This document shows positions 24,730 to 34,250 of a DNA stretch of 64,000 nt, piece by piece. Positions within the stretch are counted from its first letter, which is position 1, and every line of letters begins with the position of its first letter. The position numbers and the translations under genes were made by a program. The notes beneath the pieces are model-generated. The model ran no database searches. It had not been told where the DNA came from and saw only the letters and a list, made by a program, of their open reading frames with translations. Origin of the DNA: Adiantum capillus-veneris (Eukaryota; Streptophyta; Polypodiopsida; Polypodiales; Pteridaceae); assembly GCA_014529385.2 (NCBI GenBank), contig CM043958.1, forward strand, positions 141,274,234 to 141,338,233, written 5' to 3'.

Positions 24730-24897
24730 AGTTTAGGATTCCATAGTAGTCATTTAGTCATTTTGTCATATTGTCATTCTCATTTCATTTTGTTACTTTT
24801 ATTACTCGGACTTTGTATCAGATCCACCACATTGTAACTTTTAGGTCTCATAGGTCACTTTGGCCTTTTGAAGACGTTAATATAACATTTCATTTTA

Positions 24898-24899
<2 letters not shown>

Positions 24900-24968
<69 letters not shown>
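24900..24968. repeat. (TC)n microsatellite, about 34 units
   Basis: Uninterrupted TC repeat near the 3' end of LTR D. A shorter one lies at 24687-24726. Confidence 0.95.
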
Positions 24969-24971
<3 letters not shown>

Positions 24972-25017
24972 CAGTTTACTTCAGTTCTTTCAAGTGAAGT
25001 TAAGTAACCTTGTGCAC

Positions 25018-25422
25018 ATAAAGGAGTCTCTTTCTTGTGGGGACCCACAAAGGTGACTGCCTTTCAGACTTTGAGGACTACGGGACCAGTTTTGACTTTG
25101 CCGGACTTGCAGAAGTCATTTGAATTATGTTGTGATGCTTGTGGTCGTAGTCTGGGTGCGGTCTTAATGCAAGAAGACCATGTCATTGCTTACGAGAGCC
25201 GATTGTTCTCAAGGCCGGAATTGACAACACAAATTTATGAGAAAGAGCTTTTGGCCGTTATCCATGCTCTTACTCAGTGGCGGCACTACCTACTCGGAAC
25301 GGATTTTACTATCTTTACAGGCCATTAGAGTTTACGATACTTCTTGTCACAGAAGCAGCTATCAGAAAAGCAGATGCGGTGGGTGAACATCTTGTCACAG
25401 TTTCACTTCCAGATTGTCCATG
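25018..25422 (+). pseudogene. gypsy J, RT end and RNase H fragment
   Basis: Homologous to 35545-35955 of gypsy G1. It encodes VLTLPDLQKSFELCCDACG, a GAVLMQEDHVIAYESRLF segment and YEKELLAVIHALTQWRHYLL, the RNase H-like domain of Ty3/gypsy pol. The 5' side is cut against LTR D. The 3' side ends at CCATG, where element I inserted. The rest of this pol (integrase) is found inverted at 43381-41887. Confidence 0.88.
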
Positions 25423-25600
25423 TGTAACAAACTGCTTACGTGTCAAAGCCTAAAGAATGGAGCCAACTTACAGATGCCGATCGAGGGGCTTAAACCCTAA
25501 GAAGAACAAGTAACAGAAGAAGTCCTACCAACTTATGGGGACCCCGTCTGATGGGGCCCAAGTGACAAAGGATTAAAATAAAGCAGGACCCACACATACG
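25423..25600 (+). repeat. element I, LTR1, first 178 bp
   Basis: It starts TGTAACAAACTGC right after CCATG and matches the minus-strand start of the LTR at 44032. It stops after CACACAT at the inversion breakpoint. The remainder of this LTR lies at 47060-46623 and 45688-45676 in inverted orientation. Confidence 0.85.
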
Positions 25601-26165
25601 TGCATTAAACCTATTTTCCCTATTTTTTGACATTTTTCACTTATGTATTAAGTGACTTTTGTTGGCAACTAGGTAGGGCAATTTTGCTAAGATAATGTAT
25701 AAGTAAACCAGAGCTAGCACTTTCTGGCAGAAGAGGCAGCAGGAGCACCTTGCTCAACAGGCAACTCGACATCGTTACCGACATAGAGTCAGAATTCAGC
25801 AGATAAAGATTTGCAGATTTCAGTCCTTAGCATTTTCAGATTTCAAGCCGTCTCGTCGTCGTCGCCATCGTCGGCAAGTCCAAGCATTGTAGAGATTTGT
25901 GCAATCATAAGTAAACCGCTCTCGCCATAGAGAGTGGGGCCTTCGGAGGAGGGTTTTGACAACATTCTGGTGTCGTATTCTTCTCTCTCTATCTCTCAGT
26001 CTCATGCACCCTCATTCACAGTGTTCACCACTTTGTTTGTGTCCATTGCACTCTTTCACTAAAGGAACGGAAGGCTCTCCCTTCTTAAGTAAAAGGAACC
26101 CTTGAGCACAGTTCGGAGCACTCATCTTGAGTAAAGTTCAACATTCACTTCCACTGCACCCTACA
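25601..26165 (+). repeat. element E, LTR1, second part
   Basis: Matches 28376-28925 (LTR2) from TGCATTAAACC to the terminal CCCTACA. It contains the near-palindrome CACTTATGTATTAAGTG, a TATA-like TGTATAAGTA, and near its end the block GGAACGGAAGGCTCTCCCTT. Confidence 0.9.
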
Positions 26166-26519
26166 TTGGTATCAAAGCTTTGGCAGTGAATTCTGTATTA
26201 CTCAAGGAAAGAACCACAAGAACCACAGAAATTTTTTTTGCTTGTTGAGGTCGCACGAACCCAAGTTCACTTGGGCCTGTCGATTCCTAATCGTGTTTTT
26301 GAAGAGTGACAGGAAACCCAAGAAAGAAGGGCTTATCCAGCCTCCCCTTGTGTCTCTTTTCACTCATTGAGAGCGGATCGTGCACTTAGCGGCCGGCCAA
26401 TCGACGTGAGGTGGGAAAAAGCAACCTTGGTGTGAGCGCAAGGCCGCCAAGGGGTGAGCCCGCGGAAAAGAGCAGAACTCGGGTGAAGAGAAGATCCTTC
26501 TCTAACACAAATTGCAAGC

Positions 26520-26640
26520 AAAAGAAGAACAGCAAGAACCTCAAGAACCCCAAGAACCTCAAGACCCCCAAGAACCCAAGAACCCAAGAACCCAAGACCC
26601 ACAAGAACCCAAGTTCTTCGTGAACTTAGAACGCAAGAAC
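26520..26640 (+). repeat. short tandem repeat, CAAGAACC-type units
   Basis: A run of 9-12 bp units of the form CAAGAACC(C/T)... about ten times. In one frame it would encode QEP/KNP repeats. It lies upstream of the likely start (ATG 26656, MVVTRSG) and may be a leader expansion. Confidence 0.7.
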
Positions 26641-26655
26641 CCACGACTTCAGTGG

Positions 26656-28139
26656 ATGGTCGTCACTCGAAGCGGAATGGATAATTCGCTTAAAGGTGAT
26701 GAGCATGAGAGGCGAAGAAGAATTTTCCCCACAAGGAGTTTTTGCCAATCCTACCCCTTTCCCATCTACGCCAAGGATTGCACTAACTCCTATGGAGGAG
26801 TTAAAGGCTAAAGCAGTTGTTTATGGAAAGGAAGTTAGAACGCAAAGAAAGAAAAGCAGAAAGAGAAGCAGAAAGAAAGGCCTACGAAGAAAGAAGGGCA
26901 GCCATAGATCGTGAATACGAAGAAAGAATGGCAGCCATAGAGCGTGAGAACGAGCGCGAGAACAACAAAAGAGAAGCAGAATTTGATCAGGAGAACAAAG
27001 AAAGACAAGCAGAATTTGATCGCGAAAACAAAGTAAGAAAAGAAAAGAGCGACCAACACATGAAAGAGTTCTTGCGACTCTTTTCTATTGTGCAGGTGCA
27101 GTTTGAAGAGGATCAGGAAAAGGAGACTCTCTCATTCTCTTCTTCTCCCAAGCATGACACACAGGCTTTGCATGATAAGGACAAGCATGATGCTTTGCAT
27201 CAAGATGATGCGATTGTTCACAAGCATGATGTGTTAGTTGATACTTTCTCTAGTGAAGCTAACCTCATTCCAGATTCGATCAATCACGAAGAACCGATCT
27301 TGGCTCTCGTGTCGAGGTCCACAAAACCCCCACAGGAAGATTCGATTAAACACGAAGAACCGATCTTGGTTCTTGAGCCTAGGTCCAAAGTACCCTCACA
27401 GGAAGTACTATGTGTTCGAATGATTAGTCCTCACGCATTGTTCGAGTGTTTCATTCGTGACCGTTTCCTGTATTTTAGTCAGCGTCTTTATGTGATCCCT
27501 TTTCCTAGGCATGACATATTGTACGTTAAGCACGTTTCACTCATGATGTGTATGCGGATTATTCATGAGAAGCTGAAAAGTACGCATTCCAAGAAGTCAC
27601 ATTCCATGTCTCTTCCTTGGCATGACACAGTCGTAGAAAGAGCACAAGAAAGATTGAGCACCAAGCATGGGCATTTCCATTGTGTTTTGCCAAAGTTGAT
27701 TGATTTAGATCAGCACGACAAGATTCGATCTCTTTGTTTGCATGAGTGTGGTGAACGGTTTGGCACTCCGTCTCTTTATTCATCTACATTGCATGCTCAG
27801 TCTTTAAGGAAGACAAGATTTTTTCCAATCACTTTACATGGAATAGGTATGTTCATGGTTTTGTGTTGGAAGTGGTTTCAAGAATTTTCAGCCATGGCGA
27901 TTCTTGAAGAAGGAAGAAGCATGACTCTAGACGAAGTTGAAGCAAGGAAGGAGACTCAGAAGACTTTGTGTCGCTTTCGGCGCGGCCCAAAGAAGCAAGC
28001 GTTGCAGACCTTTATGAAGTTCAAGTATCCCACGACCCACACATCAGAGTGGGCCGGCGAAGAGTTCTTTCCAAGATTCCGGATATTGTTGGCGATCTCC
28101 CTCGACGCCATACAGTTCGGTACCAATATCTCACTTTGA
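26656..28139 (+). CDS. gag-like coiled-coil protein of element E (440-codon frame)
   Basis: The open frame is 26817-28139. The true start is probably upstream at ATG 26656: MVVTRSG is a common opening of plant retroelement gag proteins, and gag-like sequence continues through two frames (FSPQGVFANPTPFPSTPRIA at about 26720) into the long frame, which implies two small frameshifts. Residues 1-90 of the long frame are a highly charged Glu/Arg/Lys coiled coil with degenerate repeats (EERRAAIDREYEERMAAIER). The middle has two copies of a NHEEPILALVSRS / KHEEPILVLEPRS unit and several His-Asp stretches (KHDALHQDD). The C-terminal half is Arg/His/Leu-rich and I do not recognise it. No zinc knuckle or enzyme motif is visible. 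It is the only long frame of the element, so a particle or RNA-packaging role is plausible but unproven. Confidence 0.6.
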
Positions 28140-28150
28140 AAAAGGGGAGA

Positions 28151-28925
28151 TGTCACGTGACACATCCAACCCTATGTGTCCGTGGACAAGCTACAGCACG
28201 ACCAAGGTTCAGTCAGTCAAGTCAGTGTAGAATAGGAAGTGATGTAGCACTTTTGTGAGTCTGTTTGCAGATAGTGCATGACCAGACACTTAGATTAGAT
28301 GCATATCCTCTGGTTGCACACAGCATGATCATCAGCATTCCCATCAGAATTCATCAGAATCCATCAGGGGAATTTTCCAGTGCATTAAACCTATTTTTTC
28401 TATTTTTTGTTATTTTTCACTTATTTAATAAGTGACTTTTGTTGGGAACTAGGTAGGGCAATTTTGCTAAGATAATATATAAGCAAACCAGAGCTAGCAT
28501 TTTCTGGCAGAAGAGGCAGCAGGAGCACCTTGCTCAACAGGAAACTTCTCAGCAAGACCGACCCCCGTGACAACACTAGCGTTTTCAGCATTGCAGAAGG
28601 CCTAGCGTTTTTTCATCAAATCAGCCAGCGTTTTTGCACTTGCAACAGCCTGGTGACAACAAGGGACTGATCAGCACTGGCGCTAGTGGATTTCACTAGC
28701 CTTGGAGGAGGGTTTGAGAACCGTCCGGTGTCGTATTCTTCTCTCTCTCTCTCTCTCTCAGTCTCAGCACCTTCATTCACAGTGTCATTCACTTTGTTTG
28801 TGATCATTGCACTCTCACTAAAGGAACGGAAGGCTCTCCCTTCCGTAAGTAAAAGGAACCCTTGAGCACAGTTCGGAGCACTCATCTTGAGCAAAGTTCA
28901 ACATTCACTTCCATTGCACCTTACA
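28151..28925 (+). repeat. element E, LTR2 (775 bp)
   Basis: It starts TGTCACGTGACACATCC and ends CACCTTACA. It includes the palindromic CACTTATTTAATAAGTG near 28419, TATATAAGCA about 55 bp later, and a TC microsatellite near 28739-28759. TGCAT follows directly. Confidence 0.92.
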
Positions 28926-29451
28926 TGCATTGTGATGCTTTATGTGATTGCATTGGCTCGGTTTTAAACAAAGAAGGCCACGCAATAGCTTATCAAAGTA
29001 GACGACTTCGAGATGCAAAACTTTATGCTTCCATCTATGAGAAGGAACTCATGGCAATTATCCATGCTCTCTCAGTTTGGAAACACCATCTTTTGGGAGC
29101 AGATTTTACAATCAAGGAGCCTTTGATATTTTCTCTCTCAAGGCAAGTTGTCGGAGAAACAGATGAGGTGGGCCAATTTTCTCTCCATGTCTCACTTCCA
29201 AATCTTACACACTTCGGGAAGTAAGAATGTGGTGGCAGATGCGCTCTCTTGACGGTCTTAAGTGAATACCATAACAAGTATACATCATCAAGAATTGGAA
29301 TCTCTACCCGAACCCTGTTGATTCCGTTTTTGGTGAAATTTGGCAACATCTACAAACTGGTACCGAACTCTTTCCCTACTCTATTAAGGATGGTTACCTT
29401 TATTTCCATCAGGCTCTTTGTGTGGTGCGTCCACTTAGTACAAACGTAATG

Positions 29452-29680
29452 GATGAAGCACATGCTTCTCCTTACGCAGGCCACAGAGACATCATGTCTA
29501 CAACATAGGCCCTAGAAAGATATTTTTATTGGCCAACACTACGCACTGACATAGACAAGTAATAAATGAAGCACATGCTTCTCCTTACGCAGGCCACAGA
29601 GGCATCATGTCTACAACACAGGCCCTATAAAGATATTTTTATTGGCCAACACTACGCACTGACATAGACAAATATGTAAG
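29452..29680 (+). repeat. 113-bp tandem duplication in gypsy F integrase
   Basis: Two copies of the segment containing GCACATGCTTCTCCTTACGC and TTATTGGCCAACACTACGCA, with a few differences. The second copy reads on into the integrase frame. Confidence 0.9.
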
Positions 29681-30240
29681 AGAATGTGTACCATGCCAAA
29701 AAACTAAGTATGATCGCCATAAAACCCCTCGCTTGCTTCAACCCTTCCGGTACCACAGGTACCAGGAAAAGTATTGCCATGGATTTTATAACGGATTTAC
29801 CACGCACTCTAAATGGAAATGATGCAATCTGGAATATTATAGACAGATTCAATAAGCAAGCTCATTTCATTCCCGTAAGAAAAACCATTAAAGCTGATCA
29901 CATGGCCAAGATTTTTTTGGCCCAGATTTTTAAGCATCATGGCATGCCTAAAATGATCAGTACCACGACTCACGAATGACCAATAATTTATGACGAGCAC
30001 TTTTTACGAATTTAGGAACTAAGTTGAACTTGTCTTCGGCTTGTCATCCTCAGACAGATGGACAAAGCGAGATGGCTAACTTCACAGTCTGAGACATTTT
30101 GAAGTGCTATGTCTCAGATAACCAAAGAGAATGGGAGAAGTATCTACCTCTCGCAGAATTTGCCTATAATAACACCATACATTCCTCTATAGGAAAAGCT
30201 CTTTTGAGATTATTTATGGCAAACCACATCTACCCCCAAT

Positions 30241-30378
30241 CATAGTCACAGGGGACGCCCTTTTTCGGGCTACCCGTCCCCACTTGCCGTCCCGCCCTCT
30301 TTTTTACACTAAAAATCCATTTGAGCCCCGTCCCGCGTCCCCCGTTCCCCGTCCCAGAATGCGTCCCTTGTGACTATG
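30241..30378. mobile_element. hAT-type MITE, 138 bp, 8-bp TSD
   Basis: Perfect 8-bp direct repeats CCCCCAAT at 30233-30240 and 30379-30386. Terminal inverted repeats CATAGTCACAGGGGACG and CATAGTCACAAGGGACG (reverse complement of the right end) match at 16 of 17 positions. The interior is GC-rich with repeated CGTCCC motifs. The 8-bp duplication indicates a hAT-superfamily transposase. It interrupts the integrase region of gypsy F. Confidence 0.92.
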
Positions 30379-31543
30379 CCCCCAATCCTTCTCACTAAGA
30401 AAAAGATATTTGTAGCTGATGAATTTGTACGAGATTTGGATACCGCTTACACGCAAATGAAACGCGCTATCCTTAGATCTCAAGAAAGCATAAGAAAGCA
30501 GTAGATAAACATCGCCGTGATCTCAAGCTAACTGAAGGACAATTTGTTCTTCTTAAGTTTGATAAAGCGCGACTTAAGAAACGGGCCAATCAGAAAGGGA
30601 AGGTTATAAAACTTTCCGACATAAATTATCGCCCATTTAAGATTACAGAACAAATAAAGGACATAGCATTTAGAGTGGATCTTCCAGAGAATTGGAAAAT
30701 TCATAATGCTTTTCACATGAGCCTTCTACGACCTTTCGTTGGCGGACTTCCTGCAGAACCAGTTACAGAAGATCCTCCTGAGGTAGATGAAACTGAAGAA
30801 ATACTTCTTCCACAACAGATCATTCATCATCAGGAACAACAATTGAAGTCTGGAAGCACCCATCGTAAGTACTTAGTAAAGTGTACTAATTACTCCCCTC
30901 TAGATGCTCAGTGGATGACGGAATCAGAACTGCAAGATTTTGCAGACATCTTGCATAAGTATCATGAAGCCTTATAGTTGAGGACAACTGTTTAGAAGCC
31001 AGAGGGATGTAATATTTTTAGCTACGGCTACAGTTCAATGAAAATGATTTTTGTGCACATGGGATGAATATATGAATTTATTGGTACCAATCAATTATGA
31101 CGGGTAAATTTCCCGGTGCAATGTGGAATTTATCCTGGTCTGGATAGTATGGTAAGTAGAGCAGTAGCGGGACGCAGTGCAGAACTAATCAGAACAAGCG
31201 CATGAATAAGATGGTGTCTCTAAAGGGCTCATAAAAGTCAATTTAATATTTTCACCATGGTCGCCCACGGAAGTGGCCGGCCAGACAGTGTAAATACGTC
31301 CCGGTGAGAGTAGATAGGTTGAGTCGGGGGAGGCATGAAAACGACCGAGCTAATTACACTCTAGTTTGGTCAGAACATTGGGTTTTTACGTGTGTTCTTC
31401 AATTTAAAAGGTTAAAAACCTTATAAAGTCAACGGCCAAATAGTATGGACGCGATCAAATGACTTAAACATTAAAATAAGAGTTAAAACTCAGCAAACTA
31501 GCGTAAGATTTAGAAACCTCCAACGTTGGCAGCTTGCGAGCAG

Positions 31544-31594
<51 letters not shown>

Positions 31595-31940
31595 CATTTG
31601 GTAAGGTTTTTTAGCATGGACAACCTTACATATGGCCTAGCGCTACCACTCTGTGGGCTTTTGCAACAGTTTCCACCCTCACACAGAAATCTCCTCTCTC
31701 AGGCTCTCAATTCAGACAATTCTTTCTCCCCACGATTTTCTTGCTTTAGTGTTTGTGAAGGCCGTGCAAAGGCTGTGAAGCGCGCGACCAAGATAGAACG
31801 CAACCAAAAGAGCATTGCGGGAAATAGTCGCACTCAGACAATCATAGTACCGACTGTCCGTGTCACAAAGTGATGACGTGTCTGCCCGAGAGCATGCGGG
31901 AAACCCTAGCCTTGACTGCTGCTGAAAAACCTAATTCTGT

Positions 31941-32004
31941 AAACCCTAAAATCTGCCAAAAACCCTAACCCTAAAACCTGTCCTAAACCCTAACCCTAAC
32001 CCTA
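31941..32004 (+). repeat. interstitial telomere-like CCCTAA(A) repeats
   Basis: About eight degenerate CCCTAA/CCCTAAA units, including AACCCTAACCCTAACCCTAG, within the 5' LTR of G1. The 3' LTR has only about four dispersed units in the matching place (38210-38265). Confidence 0.9.
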
Positions 32005-32121
32005 GTGACAGGAATTAATTCCGTGAAATGCACTAGCATGATGACGTGGTAGAATCCCGGATTTTGCGGTGGATTTTCAGCTGCTGAGCGACGACAGTTT
32101 TGCTTTATTTCCTCCACGCAA

Positions 32122-32229
<108 letters not shown>

Positions 32230-32584
32230 GCTTTATTTTGTAAAGTGCTCAAGAGAGCTCGAGAGAGAGAGATTCTACTTTTGGATTTGAAGCTTTTGGG
32301 GCTCCGTCCCTTGTAAAACTTTAAATAAGTGGTTTTGAGCACACTCTGTAGAGCATCTGGACGCACAGTCTGAGAGTGAAACCCTAACCGCTCTCTTGTA
32401 CTGTGAACATTGATTAATACATAAAGGGGCGCCAGTCTTTGGGGCCAATATCTCTAAGCACGGAACTCCGCTGGGCCGGTGCAAATCTATTGTGATCTGT
32501 GAATTGTTTTGAAGTGGTTATTTGGTGCTGTTGTGATTGATTCTTGCCTTGGAGTGTCCAAGTCTGTTACACTGGTATGAGAGC

Positions 32585-34250
32585 ATGACCGATTTCTCTC
32601 GATTTCTCTTCTACGAGAAACCCGATCCCCAATTTTTTTCCCGCGGCACCTACGGCTTCACGCAAAGATCAGTCGACTCCCTCTGCATCTGGAGATGCGG
32701 ACAGGGATCACAACGAAGATTCCGGCACAGAGTATGGCCCGCCTCGGCCTACTCATGCGGAGCAAAGAGAGATGAAGCGTCGTCAATTGATCGGCGATGC
32801 AACAAAGATGATGCTCAATTTTGCGAGGGATTCGAAATTGGCAAAATATATGAGCGAGACTTCTTTTCAGGAAGTGCATACACAGTGGCAGAAAACCACA
32901 ACACCACCCCCGAAACCCGCTCTCAAGAAACCTTCTGATCACAAGCAATATTCAGAGAAGGAATTAGAAGAGGTGGTTGATGCACGGATTGCTCAGCTTT
33001 TTGACACGCAAAAGAAAGCCAAAAAGCACGGCAAAAAGCAAAAGAAAGGCACTGACTTCTCGGGATATTTGGGTCGTCAATCGACATTTGACAAAGCAAA
33101 TAAACAGAAGAAGCGTGTTTGCTTTGAAGGAGTACCCAATTCTTCTTCTTCTTCTGACAGTTCTTCTAGCTCTTCAGATTCGAGCGAAGAAGACAGAAAA
33201 GGCAAAAAGCGAAGCAAGAAACAACGCTTCGGAAAGGGCAAGAAAAAGGCAAAGAAGTCTAAATCTCGCCCAGTGAGTGACAGTTCTACAAAGGACTCGT
33301 CTACAGACAGTTCAGACTCTGATGACGGAAAATTTTATGCGAACAAGAAGAATTTTTATAAAGCCAACCAGTATGACTTTCTGGAAGATAAAAGCAAGAA
33401 AGTCCGAGAGTTTAAGGAAGGTGGACAGTCGATCAAATTTTACACTTTTTCAAGATACAAAGATGCTTCGAAGGCTTTGTCTTATATACAGTAGTTTGAC
33501 ATCGCTTTCGCGGGAGGACACTACTCAGAGCACTCCAAGATTCGGAGAGCTACCTCTTATTTTAAGGGGAATGCTTGCACTTGGTGGCCCACGCTTCTTT
33601 TAAACAAGGCTACGCCAGCTAAATGGCTGAAATTTAAGAAGCTTTTTATTTCTTCTTGGCTGACGCAAGAGTATGAACGCGATATACGAGCTGCTTGGAA
33701 CCATCTTCGGATGACTAAGAGAGATACAGTGGACGCTTATTGCGAGAGATTTTGGAGCTCTTTTCTACCCGCCTCTTCATTCAAGAAGATCTCGTTCAGA
33801 GAACAGATTGAGTGGTTCACCTTGGGTCTACCTACAGAGATCCGAGATCACTGCTTGGAACAGAAGTCAGCTTCTATTCAAAAGTTGATGAGTCATGTGA
33901 AGCAGGGTTTTGCCATTCACTCTGGCAGTCTGACCTACCCCACCGATGAGGTCATGACACAACGAGCCGAATAGACTTCAGCGAATGAAAGTAGAAAGAC
34001 AAAGAGCAACCCAGAAAAGAAGGATGCACGACCCAAGATTACTCCTGAGGAGAGAGCTCGCTTCATCAGGGAGGGGAAGTGCTTTGGATGCGGGGAACAT
34101 GGACATATCTCTGCGAAGTTCCCTAACAAGGCACCGAATGAACAAGATGAAGAAAGGCCAGAAAATTCTAAAGCAACTGAGAGACGTGGCAGAAAAGGCA
34201 GATAAAAAGCATAACTGGTACCACATGGCGTGGGACCTGAACCGAATCAA
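32585..34250 (+). pseudogene. G1 gag
   Basis: The start is ATG 32585 (MTDFSRFLFYEKPDP), right after the primer binding site. The frame shifts near 32770 into a long stretch (to 33494) that is Lys-rich with Ser/Asp blocks (NSSSSSDSSSSSSDSSEED). After a TAG at 33492 the same frame continues with the capsid motifs ACTWWPTLLLNKA and AYCERFWSSFLPASSFKK. A TAG at 33972 is followed by a zinc knuckle, CFGCGEHGHISAKFP, in which the last Cys is Phe. The protein would package element RNA. Three breaks and a damaged knuckle make this copy non-functional. Confidence 0.85.

Larger units (their letters stand above)
22008..25017 (+). repeat. LTR D of the array family, with captured hAT DNA, 3'-truncated
   Basis: It begins TGTCACGTGCGCACTTCACT like LTR A, with matching U3 (CCTATAAATG TATA near 22240) up to about 22335. 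Foreign DNA follows to about 24080. LTR-like sequence resumes with TTTCAGCC motifs, CAGTACCAAG repeats and GAGCAAGGGGGCCC. It breaks off after CCTTGTGCAC near 25017, before the LTR end, against a gypsy RT fragment. Two TC microsatellites lie inside (24687-24726 and 24900-24968). Confidence 0.75.
25601..28925 (+). mobile_element. element E, non-autonomous LTR retrotransposon (main part)
   Basis: LTR1 (second part 25601-26165; first part inverted at 47286-47061), internal region 26166-28150, LTR2 28151-28925. A primer-binding-like TTGGTATCAAAGC follows LTR1 and a purine tract (GAAAAAGGGGAGA) precedes LTR2. With the inversion undone it is flanked by TGCAT on both sides, inside the RNase H frame of gypsy F. 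There is no protease, RT or integrase, only the frame at 26817-28139. Its U3 resembles that of the array family, so the two are related. Confidence 0.88.
28926..31007 (+). pseudogene. gypsy F, RNase H-integrase-chromodomain
   Basis: 3' part of a Ty3/gypsy polyprotein. RNase H begins at 28926 (HCDALCDCIGSVLNKEGHAI, YEKELMAIIHAL). The integrase has a zinc-binding start (GHRG...CVPCQKTKYDRHK near 29680), a catalytic-core start (FITDLPRTL near 29790), AFAYNNTIHSS-like sequence near 30160 and HPQTDGQSEMANF near 30050. The C-terminus (30675-30976) has WKIHNAFHMSLLRPF and a chromodomain-like KYLVKCTNYSPLDAQWMTES. Many stops and frameshifts occur. It holds a 113-bp tandem duplication and a hAT MITE. 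A purine tract (AGAGGGA) leads into LTR F1. The N-terminal half of this pol is at 49104-47287, across the inversion. Confidence 0.88.
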
